The notes beneath the pieces were generated by a model that was not told where the DNA came from, did no database searches, and saw nothing but the letters and a program-made list of their open reading frames with translations. The translations under genes and the position numbers were made by a program. From Metabacillus schmidteae (GTDB lineage Bacteria > Bacillota > Bacilli > Bacillales > Bacillaceae), in the NCBI RefSeq assembly GCF_903166545.1, contig NZ_CAESCH010000001.1, positions 3,538,001 to 3,602,000 on the forward strand: DNA of 64,000 nucleotides. The letters run 5' to 3'. The stretch's first letter is position 1. Each line of letters begins with the position of its first letter. Below are positions 9,492 to 19,328 of this stretch, piece after piece.

Positions 9492-10277
9492 ATGACGCAA
9501 ACGGCTAAAAAAGATTACACACTTTCATCTGTAAAAAATGCACTTCGCATCTTACGGAAATTTACAATGGATCAACCTGAATTAAAAATTACTGAGCTTG
9601 CTCGGGAGTTAGACCTTGGTAAAAGTACAGTGAGCAGGCTGATGTCAACATTAGCAAGTGAAGGCTTTGTTGAAAAAGATCCAGAAACACAGCGTTATCG
9701 ATTAGGATTATCTATCCTTTCTCTCGCAACTGTTTGTACATCAACTTTTGAGATACATAAGGAAGCTATGCCTGTCTTACATGAACTTGTTGAAAAAACA
9801 GGTGAAACATCCCATCTAGCAATCCTTGATGAGCTAGATGTTATTTATTTACACAAGGTAGAAAGTAAGCACCATGTACGAGCTTTCACTCATATCGGTA
9901 AAAGAAATCCCGCCTATGCAACAAGCTCTGGAAAGGTCCTTTTAGCATTTAACAATGAAAAAAGAGTAGAAAAAACAATTGAAAACGGATTAGAACCATT
10001 TACACAACATACCATTACAGATCAGAACATATTAATGGAAACCCTTACAGATATTCGCGAACAAGGTTATGCCGTAAGTACGGAAGAAATATCTGAAGGT
10101 GTTGTCTCAATTGCAGCTCCAGTCAAGGACTACACAGGACAAGTCATTGCCGCTGTCAATATCGTTGGACCTATTCAACGAGTAAACGATCAAACAATCC
10201 CAACACATATTAAAAGAGTTGTAGAAGCAGGTAAAGAAATTTCCAGGCGATTAGGTTATCGATTTAATCATTATTAA
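9492..10277 (+). CDS. praR: IclR-family transcriptional regulator of the pra genes
   Basis: A 261-residue IclR regulator: an N-terminal winged helix-turn-helix (about residues 10-75, with LGKSTVSRLMSTLASEGF as the recognition region) and a C-terminal effector-binding domain with the SEGVVSIAAPV segment. It is divergent from praB and followed 17 bases later by the decarboxylase gene, so the two are likely co-transcribed. In JJ-1b, PraR is an IclR-type repressor of the pra operon; the same role is inferred here from position and family. An AAAGGAGAG ribosome site precedes the ATG. Confidence 0.87.
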   Translation: MTQTAKKDYTLSSVKNALRILRKFTMDQPELKITELARELDLGKSTVSRLMSTLASEGFVEKDPETQRYRLGLSILSLATVCTSTFEIHKEAMPVLHELVEKTGETSHLAILDELDVIYLHKVESKHHVRAFTHIGKRNPAYATSSGKVLLAFNNEKRVEKTIENGLEPFTQHTITDQNILMETLTDIREQGYAVSTEEISEGVVSIAAPVKDYTGQVIAAVNIVGPIQRVNDQTIPTHIKRVVEAGKEISRRLGYRFNHY

Positions 10278-10294
10278 TACGTAAAAGGAGCTGA

Positions 10295-11242
10295 ATGTTC
10301 ATGTATGATTTTCATACTCATTTTATTCCGGAAGAAGTCATTGATTGGATAAAAGATCAAAGAAGCATCATCAATGCCAGCTGGGAGAAAAAAAATAAAG
10401 ACAAAGAGGATTTTTTATCCATTGACAATAAATGGGCATTTGAACTAAAACAAGAGTTTACTAATAAATCTCTTTATCTAAAAGAACAACAAAACATAGG
10501 TGTGGATCATTCAGTTGTTTCCCCCATTCCTCAGCTATTTTTATATGATTTTCCTTCAGAGATTACGAGAGAATTAGTATCTGTATACAACACATCTCTT
10601 GCAAAATGGTCACAAAACCACTCACAACAAATATCAGCACTTGCCACCGTATCTCTTAATCACCCTGAAACTGCTGCACAAGATTTAAGAGATGCTATGA
10701 ATATGGGATTAAAAGGTGCCATTATTGGGCCAGGATTAAATGGCAAATTATTATCAGACCTTTTTTTCACTCCATTTTGGGAAGAAGCGAATAAGCAGAA
10801 ATCCATCATTTTCATCCATCCTTTATTATGTGAAGATCAACGATTAAACCAGCGCATGATGCCAAATTTAATTGGTGTCCCATGGGAAACGACCATTACA
10901 GCCACAGATTTCTTACTAAGTGGCCTATTAGATACATATAACGATGTAAAAATTCTCTTGGCACATGGTGGTGGATTCCTTCCTTATCAAATCGGCCGTT
11001 TGAACAAAGGCTATGAAATGTGGCCACTTGTTTCAAAAAATTTACAGAAAGAGCCAATCGAGTACTTAAAAGACTTTTGGTATGATAGCGTCTTATGGAA
11101 TTCAACCTCGCTTGAATACTTAGCTAATACAGTTGGTGAAGAAAGAATTGTGCCAGGTTCCGATTTTCCATTTGACCTTTGCGAAAGGCCCCCAGCAAAG
11201 CAACTGGCTAAAGGGACGGAATCTTTACTGCCATTTATCTAG
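10295..11242 (+). CDS. praH: Amidohydrolase-family decarboxylase, probable 5-carboxy-2-hydroxymuconate semialdehyde decarboxylase
   Basis: A 315-residue protein of the ACMSD-like amidohydrolase group, metal-dependent decarboxylases. The HxH motif is DFHTHF near the N-terminus, further ligands are in IFIHPLL and LAHGGG, and the catalytic aspartate is in PGSDFPFD. After protocatechuate 2,3-cleavage the ring-opened product must lose its carboxyl group, and PraH does this in JJ-1b. The C-terminal tail after the catalytic Asp is only about 30 residues, shorter than I expect for the family, so partial truncation is possible. Two starts fit (10295 or 10301); the first is 4-5 bases from AAAGGAG. Confidence 0.75.
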   Translation: MFMYDFHTHFIPEEVIDWIKDQRSIINASWEKKNKDKEDFLSIDNKWAFELKQEFTNKSLYLKEQQNIGVDHSVVSPIPQLFLYDFPSEITRELVSVYNTSLAKWSQNHSQQISALATVSLNHPETAAQDLRDAMNMGLKGAIIGPGLNGKLLSDLFFTPFWEEANKQKSIIFIHPLLCEDQRLNQRMMPNLIGVPWETTITATDFLLSGLLDTYNDVKILLAHGGGFLPYQIGRLNKGYEMWPLVSKNLQKEPIEYLKDFWYDSVLWNSTSLEYLANTVGEERIVPGSDFPFDLCERPPAKQLAKGTESLLPFI

Positions 11243-11259
11243 TTATCTGTTAATAAAAT

Positions 11260-11318
11260 AGGCTGACTTGAGAGATACCCCGATCCCTGGGGACGTCCCT
11301 CTGTCGTCAGCCTCTTTT
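11260..11318. terminator. Bidirectional terminator between praH and praI
   Basis: AGGCTGAC (11260-11267) pairs with GTCAGCCT (11306-11313) and is followed by CTTTTTATTATT on the plus strand and ATTTTATT on the minus strand. An inner CCCC/GGGG hairpin makes it a compound structure. It serves two convergent genes. Confidence 0.85.
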
Positions 11319-11323
11319 TATTA

Positions 11324-12544
<1,221 letters not shown>

Positions 12545-12572
12545 TCATTCGAATTAATTTTTTAATAGACCA

Positions 12573-12620
12573 CTAAATAGAACCGATCACCAATACCAGC
12601 GTTATAGTAACCGCTTCCAT
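12573..12620 (-). CDS. Possible 15-codon leader peptide upstream of praI
   Basis: An ATG at 12620 follows a near-perfect GAGGAGG site and opens 15 codons (MEAVTITLVLVIGSI) before TAG, 46 bases ahead of the hydroxylase start. The peptide is hydrophobic. It could be a leader, a tiny membrane peptide or the remnant of a lost gene. Only the ribosome site argues for translation. Confidence 0.25.
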   Translation of the reverse strand: MEAVTITLVLVIGSI

Positions 12621-12683
12621 TTCCCTCCTCAATTTTATGTTTATTTATTTTCTGTATGTTTAGCATAGTATAAAAGCACACCG

Positions 12684-12714
12684 TATAAAACACCACTTTC
12701 TTATATGTGGAACA
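12684..12714 (-). promoter_or_regulatory. Candidate PraR operator upstream of praI
   Basis: TATAAAACA followed by TTCTTATATGTGGAACAA repeats the block found upstream of praB with one base less between its parts. A TATACT-type -10 lies just downstream on the minus strand. Confidence 0.5.
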
Positions 12715-12768
12715 ACATGGTGATTTTTTTAATCTACTTGAAAAAAAATGTCCTGTGACAATATTTTG

Positions 12769-13806
12769 TTATGGATTAATGATAAGTCCATCTTCAGCAA
12801 GTATTATTTCCCCCTTAAACCCTTCTTTTGCATATTGGCTTTTTATATTTTCCATATCTACTTCACCCCCACCAAGATGGGTTAGGACAAGCTTTTTTAC
12901 ACCTGAATCTGCAGCAACTTGAGCTATTTCTTCACTAGATATGTGGGATTTCATAAGGCTATTTTTCATACCCTCTCTAGCTACTTCAGGTAAATCTGAG
13001 AAATCACTTATTAACATAGCATCAATAACAAGTATATCTGCATCTTTCGCAAAAGGACCCATAACATCGGTATAAGTTAAATCTCCAGAAACAACTATAC
13101 TTTTCCCATCAGCTTCAAAGCGATATGCATATGTCTCAATGGAATGTGGTACAGGAATTGCTTTAATTTTCACGCCATCAAGTTCGAAACTATACTCATC
13201 TTCCGTAAAGTTCTTAATATGAACATTTGATAAAATTCCATCTGTTGGAAACCCTATACTAGATCGATACTCTATATCTGTTCTAAAGAAATCAACCGTT
13301 ACATCATAAAGTTCTTGCACGCCTGGTCCAATTAAATTTAAGCTACGTCTTCCAGTTGCCGATCCCCATCCACCTATAAAGAAATTCCAAAAGTCACCAT
13401 TATGATCTACATGTTGATGCGTAAATAACATATTTGTGATTTTTTCTGTAGACAAACCATTCTCTAATAATGTATACGTTGTCTTTGGTCCACTATCAAC
13501 TAAGAAATACTTTTCTTTATACTGAATTAATGTACTACTTCCACCACGATGAATATCAAATTTTGGACTGCCTGATCCTACAGTCATGACACGAAAGCCT
13601 TCTGGAACTTTTTCAAAAACACTCTTTACTTTCTCCTCGGAGATATTTTCTATATCGTTACTACTTTCCGTTTTATTTTTATTTTCTTCTTGTTGTACTT
13701 TCCCTTGATTTGCAGATTCTCCCTCACTTCCAGATGTTGAAGCATTACTACAACCATAGGCAAACACCAATATGAAACTGATTATAACTAAATAATTTTT
13801 TTTCAT
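12769..13806 (-). CDS. Metallo-beta-lactamase-fold lipoprotein
   Basis: A 345-residue MBL-fold hydrolase with an N-terminal lipoprotein-type signal: Lys-Lys, a hydrophobic core, then FAYGC at residue 19. The lipobox is atypical (Ala at -3). A low-complexity Ser/Gly/Glu/Lys linker of ~35 residues follows, then the zinc motif HQHVDHNGD and further ligands in VSGDLTYTD and LTHLGGG. Fold relatives include RNase Z-like and arylsulfatase-type hydrolases and lactonases. It is therefore predicted to act outside the membrane on a small ester, lactone or sulfate. It lies at the promoter-distal end of the second aromatic cluster, 79 bases after the MFS carrier gene. The exact substrate is unknown. Confidence 0.75.
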   Translation of the reverse strand: MKKNYLVIISFILVFAYGCSNASTSGSEGESANQGKVQQEENKNKTESSNDIENISEEKVKSVFEKVPEGFRVMTVGSGSPKFDIHRGGSSTLIQYKEKYFLVDSGPKTTYTLLENGLSTEKITNMLFTHQHVDHNGDFWNFFIGGWGSATGRRSLNLIGPGVQELYDVTVDFFRTDIEYRSSIGFPTDGILSNVHIKNFTEDEYSFELDGVKIKAIPVPHSIETYAYRFEADGKSIVVSGDLTYTDVMGPFAKDADILVIDAMLISDFSDLPEVAREGMKNSLMKSHISSEEIAQVAADSGVKKLVLTHLGGGEVDMENIKSQYAKEGFKGEIILAEDGLIINP

Positions 13807-13885
13807 TGTTTAGATCTACCCCACTTTTTTAAGGGATTATTAAATATTAATTAACCTTATTTCTCAGTGAAATATCGAGAAAATA

Positions 13886-15133
13886 TTACATCGTCAAATC
13901 TATATCTTTAGACTGCTCTACTTTAATAGGTGCTGTTTCCTTAATTCCAAAAGTACATATAAACGCGATAAAAGCAGCAATTGCTGTAATCCATAATGGT
14001 GCAGTTAGGCTATATTTATCAGCTAATACACCAGCCATCATCGGACCAGCAAATCCTCCAATAATTTCCCCTGTTAAAATAACGACACTTATGGCAGTTG
14101 CAGTAAACTTTCGAGATACAGATTCAGCAGGCACGATATTCATGACAAGTGGTTGATATCCATTACCAATTGAGAGGATAAGCATCGAGATAAGTAAAAC
14201 AATAAAGTTTTGATAATATAATGCGATCATGATTGGAAGGAAAATGGCAATAAATGAAAAGATTTTAAGAATAGGTAGTCTTCCTATACGGTCAGATAAT
14301 GCAGGTGCACCCATTTGCCCAACAAACATCATAAGCCCCATGGCTCCAAGAAGCATACCAATCTGAGCTTCTTTGTAATTTGTTGAGTTCGCTAACATCG
14401 TTGGAAGAAAGGCAGTAAGAGTCAAGATGAAGACCATATTACAGGTTCCGATAATTGTGCATAGCCATACGTTTCTTGTTTTAAATACTTTAAGATAATC
14501 TGCCTTCGTTGGTTTTACCCTTTGTTGTTTTTCGTCATGTTCTTCAACAACTTTAGGTTCTTTTAAATACTTCCATAAGATAAGACCTACTATGATCCCT
14601 GGAATGGCGATGATATAAAACGCTGATCTCCAGCCTAAAGCAACTGCTAGAGAAACAGTCAAAACAGGCGCCATTGTTCCTCCAATCAAGGAGGAAGCGC
14701 TTTGAATAACCCCCATATTAAATCCTCTTCTTTTCTCCGAGGATTCTGCCATGACAATAGATTGAACTAACGGCATTACTGGCCCTTCAGCTAATCCCAT
14801 TATGATTCTCGTCATGATTAAAGCAATAAATGAACCGACAAGTCCGGTTAGTAAGGTAGCAATTGAAAAAACAAAAACAAAGATAACGAGCATGACCTTC
14901 TTTTTCCCTATAAAATCAGAAAGACTAGCGAAAATTAGAGTAGAGATTCCGAAGAATAAACTTGTAATCCCAACTGTTAAACCAAGCTGTGTATTTGAAA
15001 GATTTAAATCCGGCCCCATAATTGGAAAAACAAACCCTAAACTTAATCGATCTAAAAACACAAGCCCAACAACGAAAAACATAATGATGACAAGGAAATT
15101 CTCATAACGTTTACTCTTGCTTAATCCATTCAT
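13886..15133 (-). CDS. MFS transporter, aromatic-acid or anion:cation symporter-like
   Basis: A 415-residue major facilitator with 12 predicted membrane helices. The loop after helix 2 has the MFS signature SDFIGKKKVML. Helix sequence and length resemble the aromatic acid:proton and anion:cation symporter groups. A GGGGG ribosome site precedes the ATG at 15133 by about 8 bases. It lies 65 bases downstream of the flavin monooxygenase and upstream of the MBL lipoprotein, so it probably imports the substrate of this cluster. Direction of transport and substrate are inference. Confidence 0.8.
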   Translation of the reverse strand: MNGLSKSKRYENFLVIIMFFVVGLVFLDRLSLGFVFPIMGPDLNLSNTQLGLTVGITSLFFGISTLIFASLSDFIGKKKVMLVIFVFVFSIATLLTGLVGSFIALIMTRIIMGLAEGPVMPLVQSIVMAESSEKRRGFNMGVIQSASSLIGGTMAPVLTVSLAVALGWRSAFYIIAIPGIIVGLILWKYLKEPKVVEEHDEKQQRVKPTKADYLKVFKTRNVWLCTIIGTCNMVFILTLTAFLPTMLANSTNYKEAQIGMLLGAMGLMMFVGQMGAPALSDRIGRLPILKIFSFIAIFLPIMIALYYQNFIVLLISMLILSIGNGYQPLVMNIVPAESVSRKFTATAISVVILTGEIIGGFAGPMMAGVLADKYSLTAPLWITAIAAFIAFICTFGIKETAPIKVEQSKDIDLTM

Positions 15134-15198
15134 TCAAATGCCCCCTTACCCCTTTTTTAATATTTTTACTGAAGGCGTATACAAAAACTATTATTTTG

Positions 15199-16353
15199 TT
15201 AGACGTTTAACTCAGTTAAGAAAGGCTCATTCATTTTTTCAAGGGTCGTTTTCACGAACTCTCCAACGTTTACTTTTTCTGTCATTTTTCCAGCAGCGGT
15301 TAATAATTCCCATTCCACTAATTGGTCGGAATTCTCTACAATCATTTTGCAGCGTTCAAAACGTTTTTCCATAAATGATTCCATTGTTTCTTGAACAGTA
15401 AGGTTATGTTTTAAAATATCAGCTAAAACAACAACATCTTCAATCGCAATTGAAGCACCTTGACCTAGATGTGGAGCTGTACCATGTGCCGCATCACCTA
15501 CTAGTAAAACATTTCCTTTATACCATGGGCTTGGCATAAGATGCGTAAATATTGGGCGGTAAACGACTTCAGAAGGATCATCGATTTGCTTAGCCATATC
15601 AGCAATAATCCCTCCAAATTCTGTCATTCTTTCCTTTAATAAAACATGTAATTGATCATTAGGAAACCTTGGATTTCCAGGTTCATTTGTTGTAACAAGT
15701 AAGTACATTAAATCGTCAGACATTGGAACTAATCCTGCTTTTGCATCTTTTCCATAGTAAAAAAGACCATTTTCAATTTCTTTTGGTCGTGGTAGATTAT
15801 ATCTCCAAACTCCCTGACCGCTATAACGTTGTTCGATTTCACCAAACAGTAATGTTCTAACCTTTGAGTTAGCACCATCTGAACCTATCACTAAATCGTA
15901 AGTGCAAGTTATTCCATTATTCAATTCGACTTTTACGCCATTTCCTTGATCTTCAATGGTATTAACGGTTGTTCCCATATAGATCTTAGTTCCAATTAAT
16001 TTAACGGCATCAAACAAGATATTGTGCAGCTTTCTTCTCGAGATTCCGTTTACACCTGGGTAGCCTTCAATTGTTGGTGATGCTGTATGAAACAAGAAAT
16101 GGCCTTGACCTGTATAATAATCAAAACCTGCATATGACGTGCCTTGTTCCATACAAGCGTCTGCTAAGCCAATTTCATTAAGTGCTCTTAAAGCATTAGG
16201 TGGCTGAATAATCCCAACCCCATACACGTTCCAGTCTAATTCTTTTTCAGCTATTTCAACTTCAATCCCAATTTTATTTAAAGCAATCGCTGCTGATAAG
16301 CCGCTAATTCCTCCACCAATAACCAGTACTTTTTTTACATATTGATTTGTCAT
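15199..16353 (-). CDS. FAD-dependent aromatic-ring monooxygenase
   Basis: A 384-residue class A flavoprotein monooxygenase of the salicylate / 3-hydroxybenzoate 6-hydroxylase type. Motifs: GGGISG FAD fold near residue 13, GSDGANSKVR (DG motif), and LVGDAAHGTAPHLGQG (GD motif). It should hydroxylate an aromatic or hydroxypyridine ring. The frame is open to 16410, but GGAGGAGG lies ~9 bases before the ATG at 16353 (MTNQYVKKVLVIGG), so that is used. It belongs to a run of minus-strand genes ending with an extradiol dioxygenase, implying hydroxylation to a diol before ring opening. Substrate unknown. Confidence 0.87.
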   Translation of the reverse strand: MTNQYVKKVLVIGGGISGLSAAIALNKIGIEVEIAEKELDWNVYGVGIIQPPNALRALNEIGLADACMEQGTSYAGFDYYTGQGHFLFHTASPTIEGYPGVNGISRRKLHNILFDAVKLIGTKIYMGTTVNTIEDQGNGVKVELNNGITCTYDLVIGSDGANSKVRTLLFGEIEQRYSGQGVWRYNLPRPKEIENGLFYYGKDAKAGLVPMSDDLMYLLVTTNEPGNPRFPNDQLHVLLKERMTEFGGIIADMAKQIDDPSEVVYRPIFTHLMPSPWYKGNVLLVGDAAHGTAPHLGQGASIAIEDVVVLADILKHNLTVQETMESFMEKRFERCKMIVENSDQLVEWELLTAAGKMTEKVNVGEFVKTTLEKMNEPFLTELNV

Positions 16354-16413
16354 GCTAGTACCTCCTCCTATTTTTTGAAGTGCTTGCAAAACGCTAATAC
16401 TAGATTTCATATT

Positions 16414-17166
16414 TTAATCAATGATTGCAACTGCTCTGGTCCAACCTGCACTCGCTCCCTTTATTTTCACTGGAAGCACAGATACTTTAAAGCCATAGGG
16501 TGGCAATTGATCTAAGTTTGCTAGTTTTTCAATTTGGCAATATTCCTTTTCTTTTCCTGCGTAATGAGCTGCCCAAAGAACACCTTCACGTGGATTTTGC
16601 TTGTAATCAGCAGCTTGGATGGCGAGTGGTGTATCCCAACCCCAACCGTCCGTTCCCATCACTCTGATTCCTTGGTCAATTAACCAAAGTGTAGCTTCAG
16701 CTGAGACACCTACATGTATTTCACTATAATTAGATTCATATCTCTTTTTATCTGCATCACATCGGATCATGACGATATCAAATGCCTTTAATTTGTAATT
16801 GATGCTCTCTAGTTTTTCTTTCACATCTTGAACTGTGATCGCATATCCTGCTGGTCTGTCAGTAAAATCGAGCACAACACCATCATTAAAAAACCATTCG
16901 AGCGGCATTTCATCAATCGTACGAGCAGGCTTTCCTTCTGCTGTTGGCCAATAATGCCAAGGGGCATCAACATGAGTTCCAGCATGACTAGTTAAAGTTA
17001 GGAATTCACCAGCCAGCCCTTTTCTCTCTGGAAAGTCATCAGGAGTCACTCCGACAAGCTTTGCTCCAAATTCCGCTCCTTCTTCATGTGTTTCATAGCG
17101 GATAGAAAAAGGAAGAGGATCTTTTAAATCCTCTTCAATTGATACACTAAGGTCCACAATTTTCAT
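16414..17166 (-). CDS. Cyclase-family (kynurenine formamidase-like) metal-dependent hydrolase
   Basis: A 250-residue protein with the family signature His-x-Gly-Thr-His-x-Asp-x-Pro-x-His in HAGTHVDAPWH (around residue 62), which binds metal in bacterial arylformamidases and isatin hydrolases. Family members hydrolyse amides or lactams such as N-formylkynurenine and isatin. It sits 60 bases ahead of the monooxygenase start and 20 bases after the FAH-family gene, so it is part of the same operon. It may open a cyclic amide or ester, or remove a formyl group, which would suit a nitrogen-containing ring substrate; that is inference. Confidence 0.83.
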   Translation of the reverse strand: MKIVDLSVSIEEDLKDPLPFSIRYETHEEGAEFGAKLVGVTPDDFPERKGLAGEFLTLTSHAGTHVDAPWHYWPTAEGKPARTIDEMPLEWFFNDGVVLDFTDRPAGYAITVQDVKEKLESINYKLKAFDIVMIRCDADKKRYESNYSEIHVGVSAEATLWLIDQGIRVMGTDGWGWDTPLAIQAADYKQNPREGVLWAAHYAGKEKEYCQIEKLANLDQLPPYGFKVSVLPVKIKGASAGWTRAVAIID

Positions 17167-17186
17167 GCTAGTCTAATCCCTTCTAT

Positions 17187-18095
17187 TTAGATAATTTTAT
17201 TTTTAAGAGAGCCGAGACTAGTAATCGTCAATTCCACTTCATCTCCAGGCTCTAACCAAGGATGCACTTCTGTTCCAAGCTCCATTAGGCAACCGAAACC
17301 AACTGTACCTGATCCAATGATATCGCCTGGATATAAGGTCACTTCTTCAGAAGCTCTTTCAATCATTTCGCCAAAGCTATAGAAAACATCTTTAAAATTC
17401 CCTCTAGAAAGAACCTCACCATTTACTGATGCTGTCATCTCCAAGTCGAATACATTCCCAACTTTATGTGAATCTAGTTCATCTTTTGTTAGAATATAAG
17501 GCCCAATAGACGTAGCGAAATCCTTTCCTTTTGCTGGTCCTAGAAGCACTTTCATCTCTTTCATTTGGAGATCACGTGCGGACCAATCATTTAAGATGGT
17601 ATAACCGAAAATATAATCTTCAGCTTCACTAGCTTTTATGTTTTTTCCTTCTTTTCCTATCACACATGCCAATTCAAGTTCATAATCAAGCCTTGAACAC
17701 TTATCAGGTCGCTTTACCTCTTCTTCTGGTCCCTTCATTGAATGAGGGTTGGAGAAGTAGAAAATCGGCATTTCATACCATTCAGGTGCAACTGTGTCAC
17801 CGTTTCGTTTGGTTGCGTTTTTAACATGTGTTTCAAAAGCAACAAAGTCTCGAAAACTAGTTGGATTTGGTAAAGGTGGAGCAAGACGTACCTCTTCCAA
17901 TGAATAGGAAGGAACATCTTTTTCACTAACTAGCGATTGTACAATAGATAGATATTTATCTTGATTTCTTATAAGTTCCATAATTGAATCAGTTAAGTTC
18001 CCTTCAGATGCAAGGTTCAGATCTATCACTCTATTATTTTCAAGACATCCTGCACGCATGTTTCCTTTCGAATCGTAAAATGTCACAAACTTCAT
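17187..18095 (-). CDS. Fumarylacetoacetate hydrolase family protein
   Basis: A 302-residue FAH-fold enzyme. The metal-binding region is in DYELELACVIGKEGKNI, and GDIIGSGTVGFGCLMELG near residue 260 is the conserved C-terminal block. Relatives are fumarylpyruvate hydrolases, HpcE-type isomerase/decarboxylases and acylpyruvases, all acting on ring-cleavage products. It lies between the alpha/beta hydrolase and the cyclase-family gene with short gaps (18 and 20 bases). It most likely hydrolyses or isomerises a 2,4-diketo or hydroxydienoate intermediate. Confidence 0.88.
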   Translation of the reverse strand: MKFVTFYDSKGNMRAGCLENNRVIDLNLASEGNLTDSIMELIRNQDKYLSIVQSLVSEKDVPSYSLEEVRLAPPLPNPTSFRDFVAFETHVKNATKRNGDTVAPEWYEMPIFYFSNPHSMKGPEEEVKRPDKCSRLDYELELACVIGKEGKNIKASEAEDYIFGYTILNDWSARDLQMKEMKVLLGPAKGKDFATSIGPYILTKDELDSHKVGNVFDLEMTASVNGEVLSRGNFKDVFYSFGEMIERASEEVTLYPGDIIGSGTVGFGCLMELGTEVHPWLEPGDEVELTITSLGSLKNKII

Positions 18096-18113
18096 ATACT
18101 CAAGCCTCCTGTG

Positions 18114-19220
18114 TTAGCTCGTTAACTGTTCCTTGAGCCAATCATACATTTCATTCGTTTCTGTAATATTATCCACTTGGCAATGAGAAGAACCTGGACT
18201 GCTTTTCGGAACAATTTTCAACCATCTTGGGCAAGTTAAATCATTATATACGTTGTATGCATTATCTACTGTATTTTGGCGATCATCTTCACCATGGATA
18301 ATATAAGTAGGCATTTGAATTTTTTCGGCCACTCCACGAAGGTTATAATGCTCCAATTTCGCTCTTGCAGCTGGCATGTCTTCCACACCGAAAATATGTT
18401 GTAAAATCTTGGCTAAAGGATGATTGTCAGGACGTTTTCTCCAAACATCGTTATAATCATAAACAGCGCCCCAGATCGCACATGCTTTAAATCTTGGTTC
18501 AAAGGCTGCACATCTTGCTGCCATATAGCCTCCCATTGAAACGGCCATAATACCGATACGTTCAGGATCGACATCAAGATTGTCAACTGCCCATTCATAT
18601 GCAGCTGTTCCTGCAGTATTATAATCATGTCTTGAATGAATTTTGTGAAGTCGCAATGCCCCACCCTGACCAGGTCCATCAAGAGCTAAAAGAGAAATAC
18701 CTCTTTGATTTAAGAACTGTGCAGGTCCATAGTATAATTCTTCTGCTGTTGAATCTAAGCCACCGAACATCACCATTAAAGGTCCTCTTTTTTGACCAGG
18801 TGCTTCAAAGAAATATCCTGGAAGAGATGCATGTTCAAAAGGAACATTAACAGCCTTTGGTGGACTGTCTAGCAATTCTCCGCCTTTTCTAAAGGAATCA
18901 ACAGATTTTAAGTAAGTTGGTAGTTTTCGTTCATCATCTGGTTGTAGAAAAAATTCAGCCGTACGGAAGTAGTTTGCTGCACGCAAATAACCTGCTCGAG
19001 CAGTCTCCTTATGACCTTTGTCCATTGCATCATTTGCTGTTGATAATGACTTATGACCAGCGTTCATCCATTCATTATGAAAACTATCAAAATCACCAAG
19101 CTTCATTCGACTGGCAGCATCTAAAATCTCATTTACTTCACCGCCTCCAAAATACGATTGGCTAATCATTCTTACGATTTGATAAGACCACATGTAGTTT
19201 TCAGGAAAAAAGTGCCACAT
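18114..19220 (-). CDS. Alpha/beta hydrolase, related to carbon-carbon hydrolase (dihydroxypseudooxynicotine hydrolase type)
   Basis: A 368-residue protein with a helical N-terminal domain of about 130 residues followed by an alpha/beta hydrolase domain. The nucleophile elbow is GIMAVSMGGYMA, the acidic residue is in IHGEDDRQN, and the histidine is in SSHCQVDN. This two-part layout matches 2,6-dihydroxypseudooxynicotine hydrolase of nicotine degradation, which breaks a C-C bond next to a ring, and related dipeptidyl-peptidase-like hydrolases. Placement directly after an extradiol dioxygenase gene suggests hydrolysis of a ring-cleavage product or release of an acyl side chain. Weak AAGGA site ~11 bases before the ATG. 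Confidence 0.78.
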   Translation of the reverse strand: MWHFFPENYMWSYQIVRMISQSYFGGGEVNEILDAASRMKLGDFDSFHNEWMNAGHKSLSTANDAMDKGHKETARAGYLRAANYFRTAEFFLQPDDERKLPTYLKSVDSFRKGGELLDSPPKAVNVPFEHASLPGYFFEAPGQKRGPLMVMFGGLDSTAEELYYGPAQFLNQRGISLLALDGPGQGGALRLHKIHSRHDYNTAGTAAYEWAVDNLDVDPERIGIMAVSMGGYMAARCAAFEPRFKACAIWGAVYDYNDVWRKRPDNHPLAKILQHIFGVEDMPAARAKLEHYNLRGVAEKIQMPTYIIHGEDDRQNTVDNAYNVYNDLTCPRWLKIVPKSSPGSSHCQVDNITETNEMYDWLKEQLTS

Positions 19221-19328
19221 CTATATAACATCCTTTCTATCAATCATAATCTGCAGAACTCTCTGGTACTCCGGGAACCCATTCAGCACAAAGCTTTTTA
19301 GACTCCCTGAGTTATTTAATCTAGTTAC

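Noticed and set aside
19221..19328. A protein-like stretch (AEWVPGVPESSADYD) between the dioxygenase and the C-C hydrolase genes
   Set aside because: It reads like a protein tail but has no start, ribosome site or identifiable family, so it was not called as a gene or remnant.
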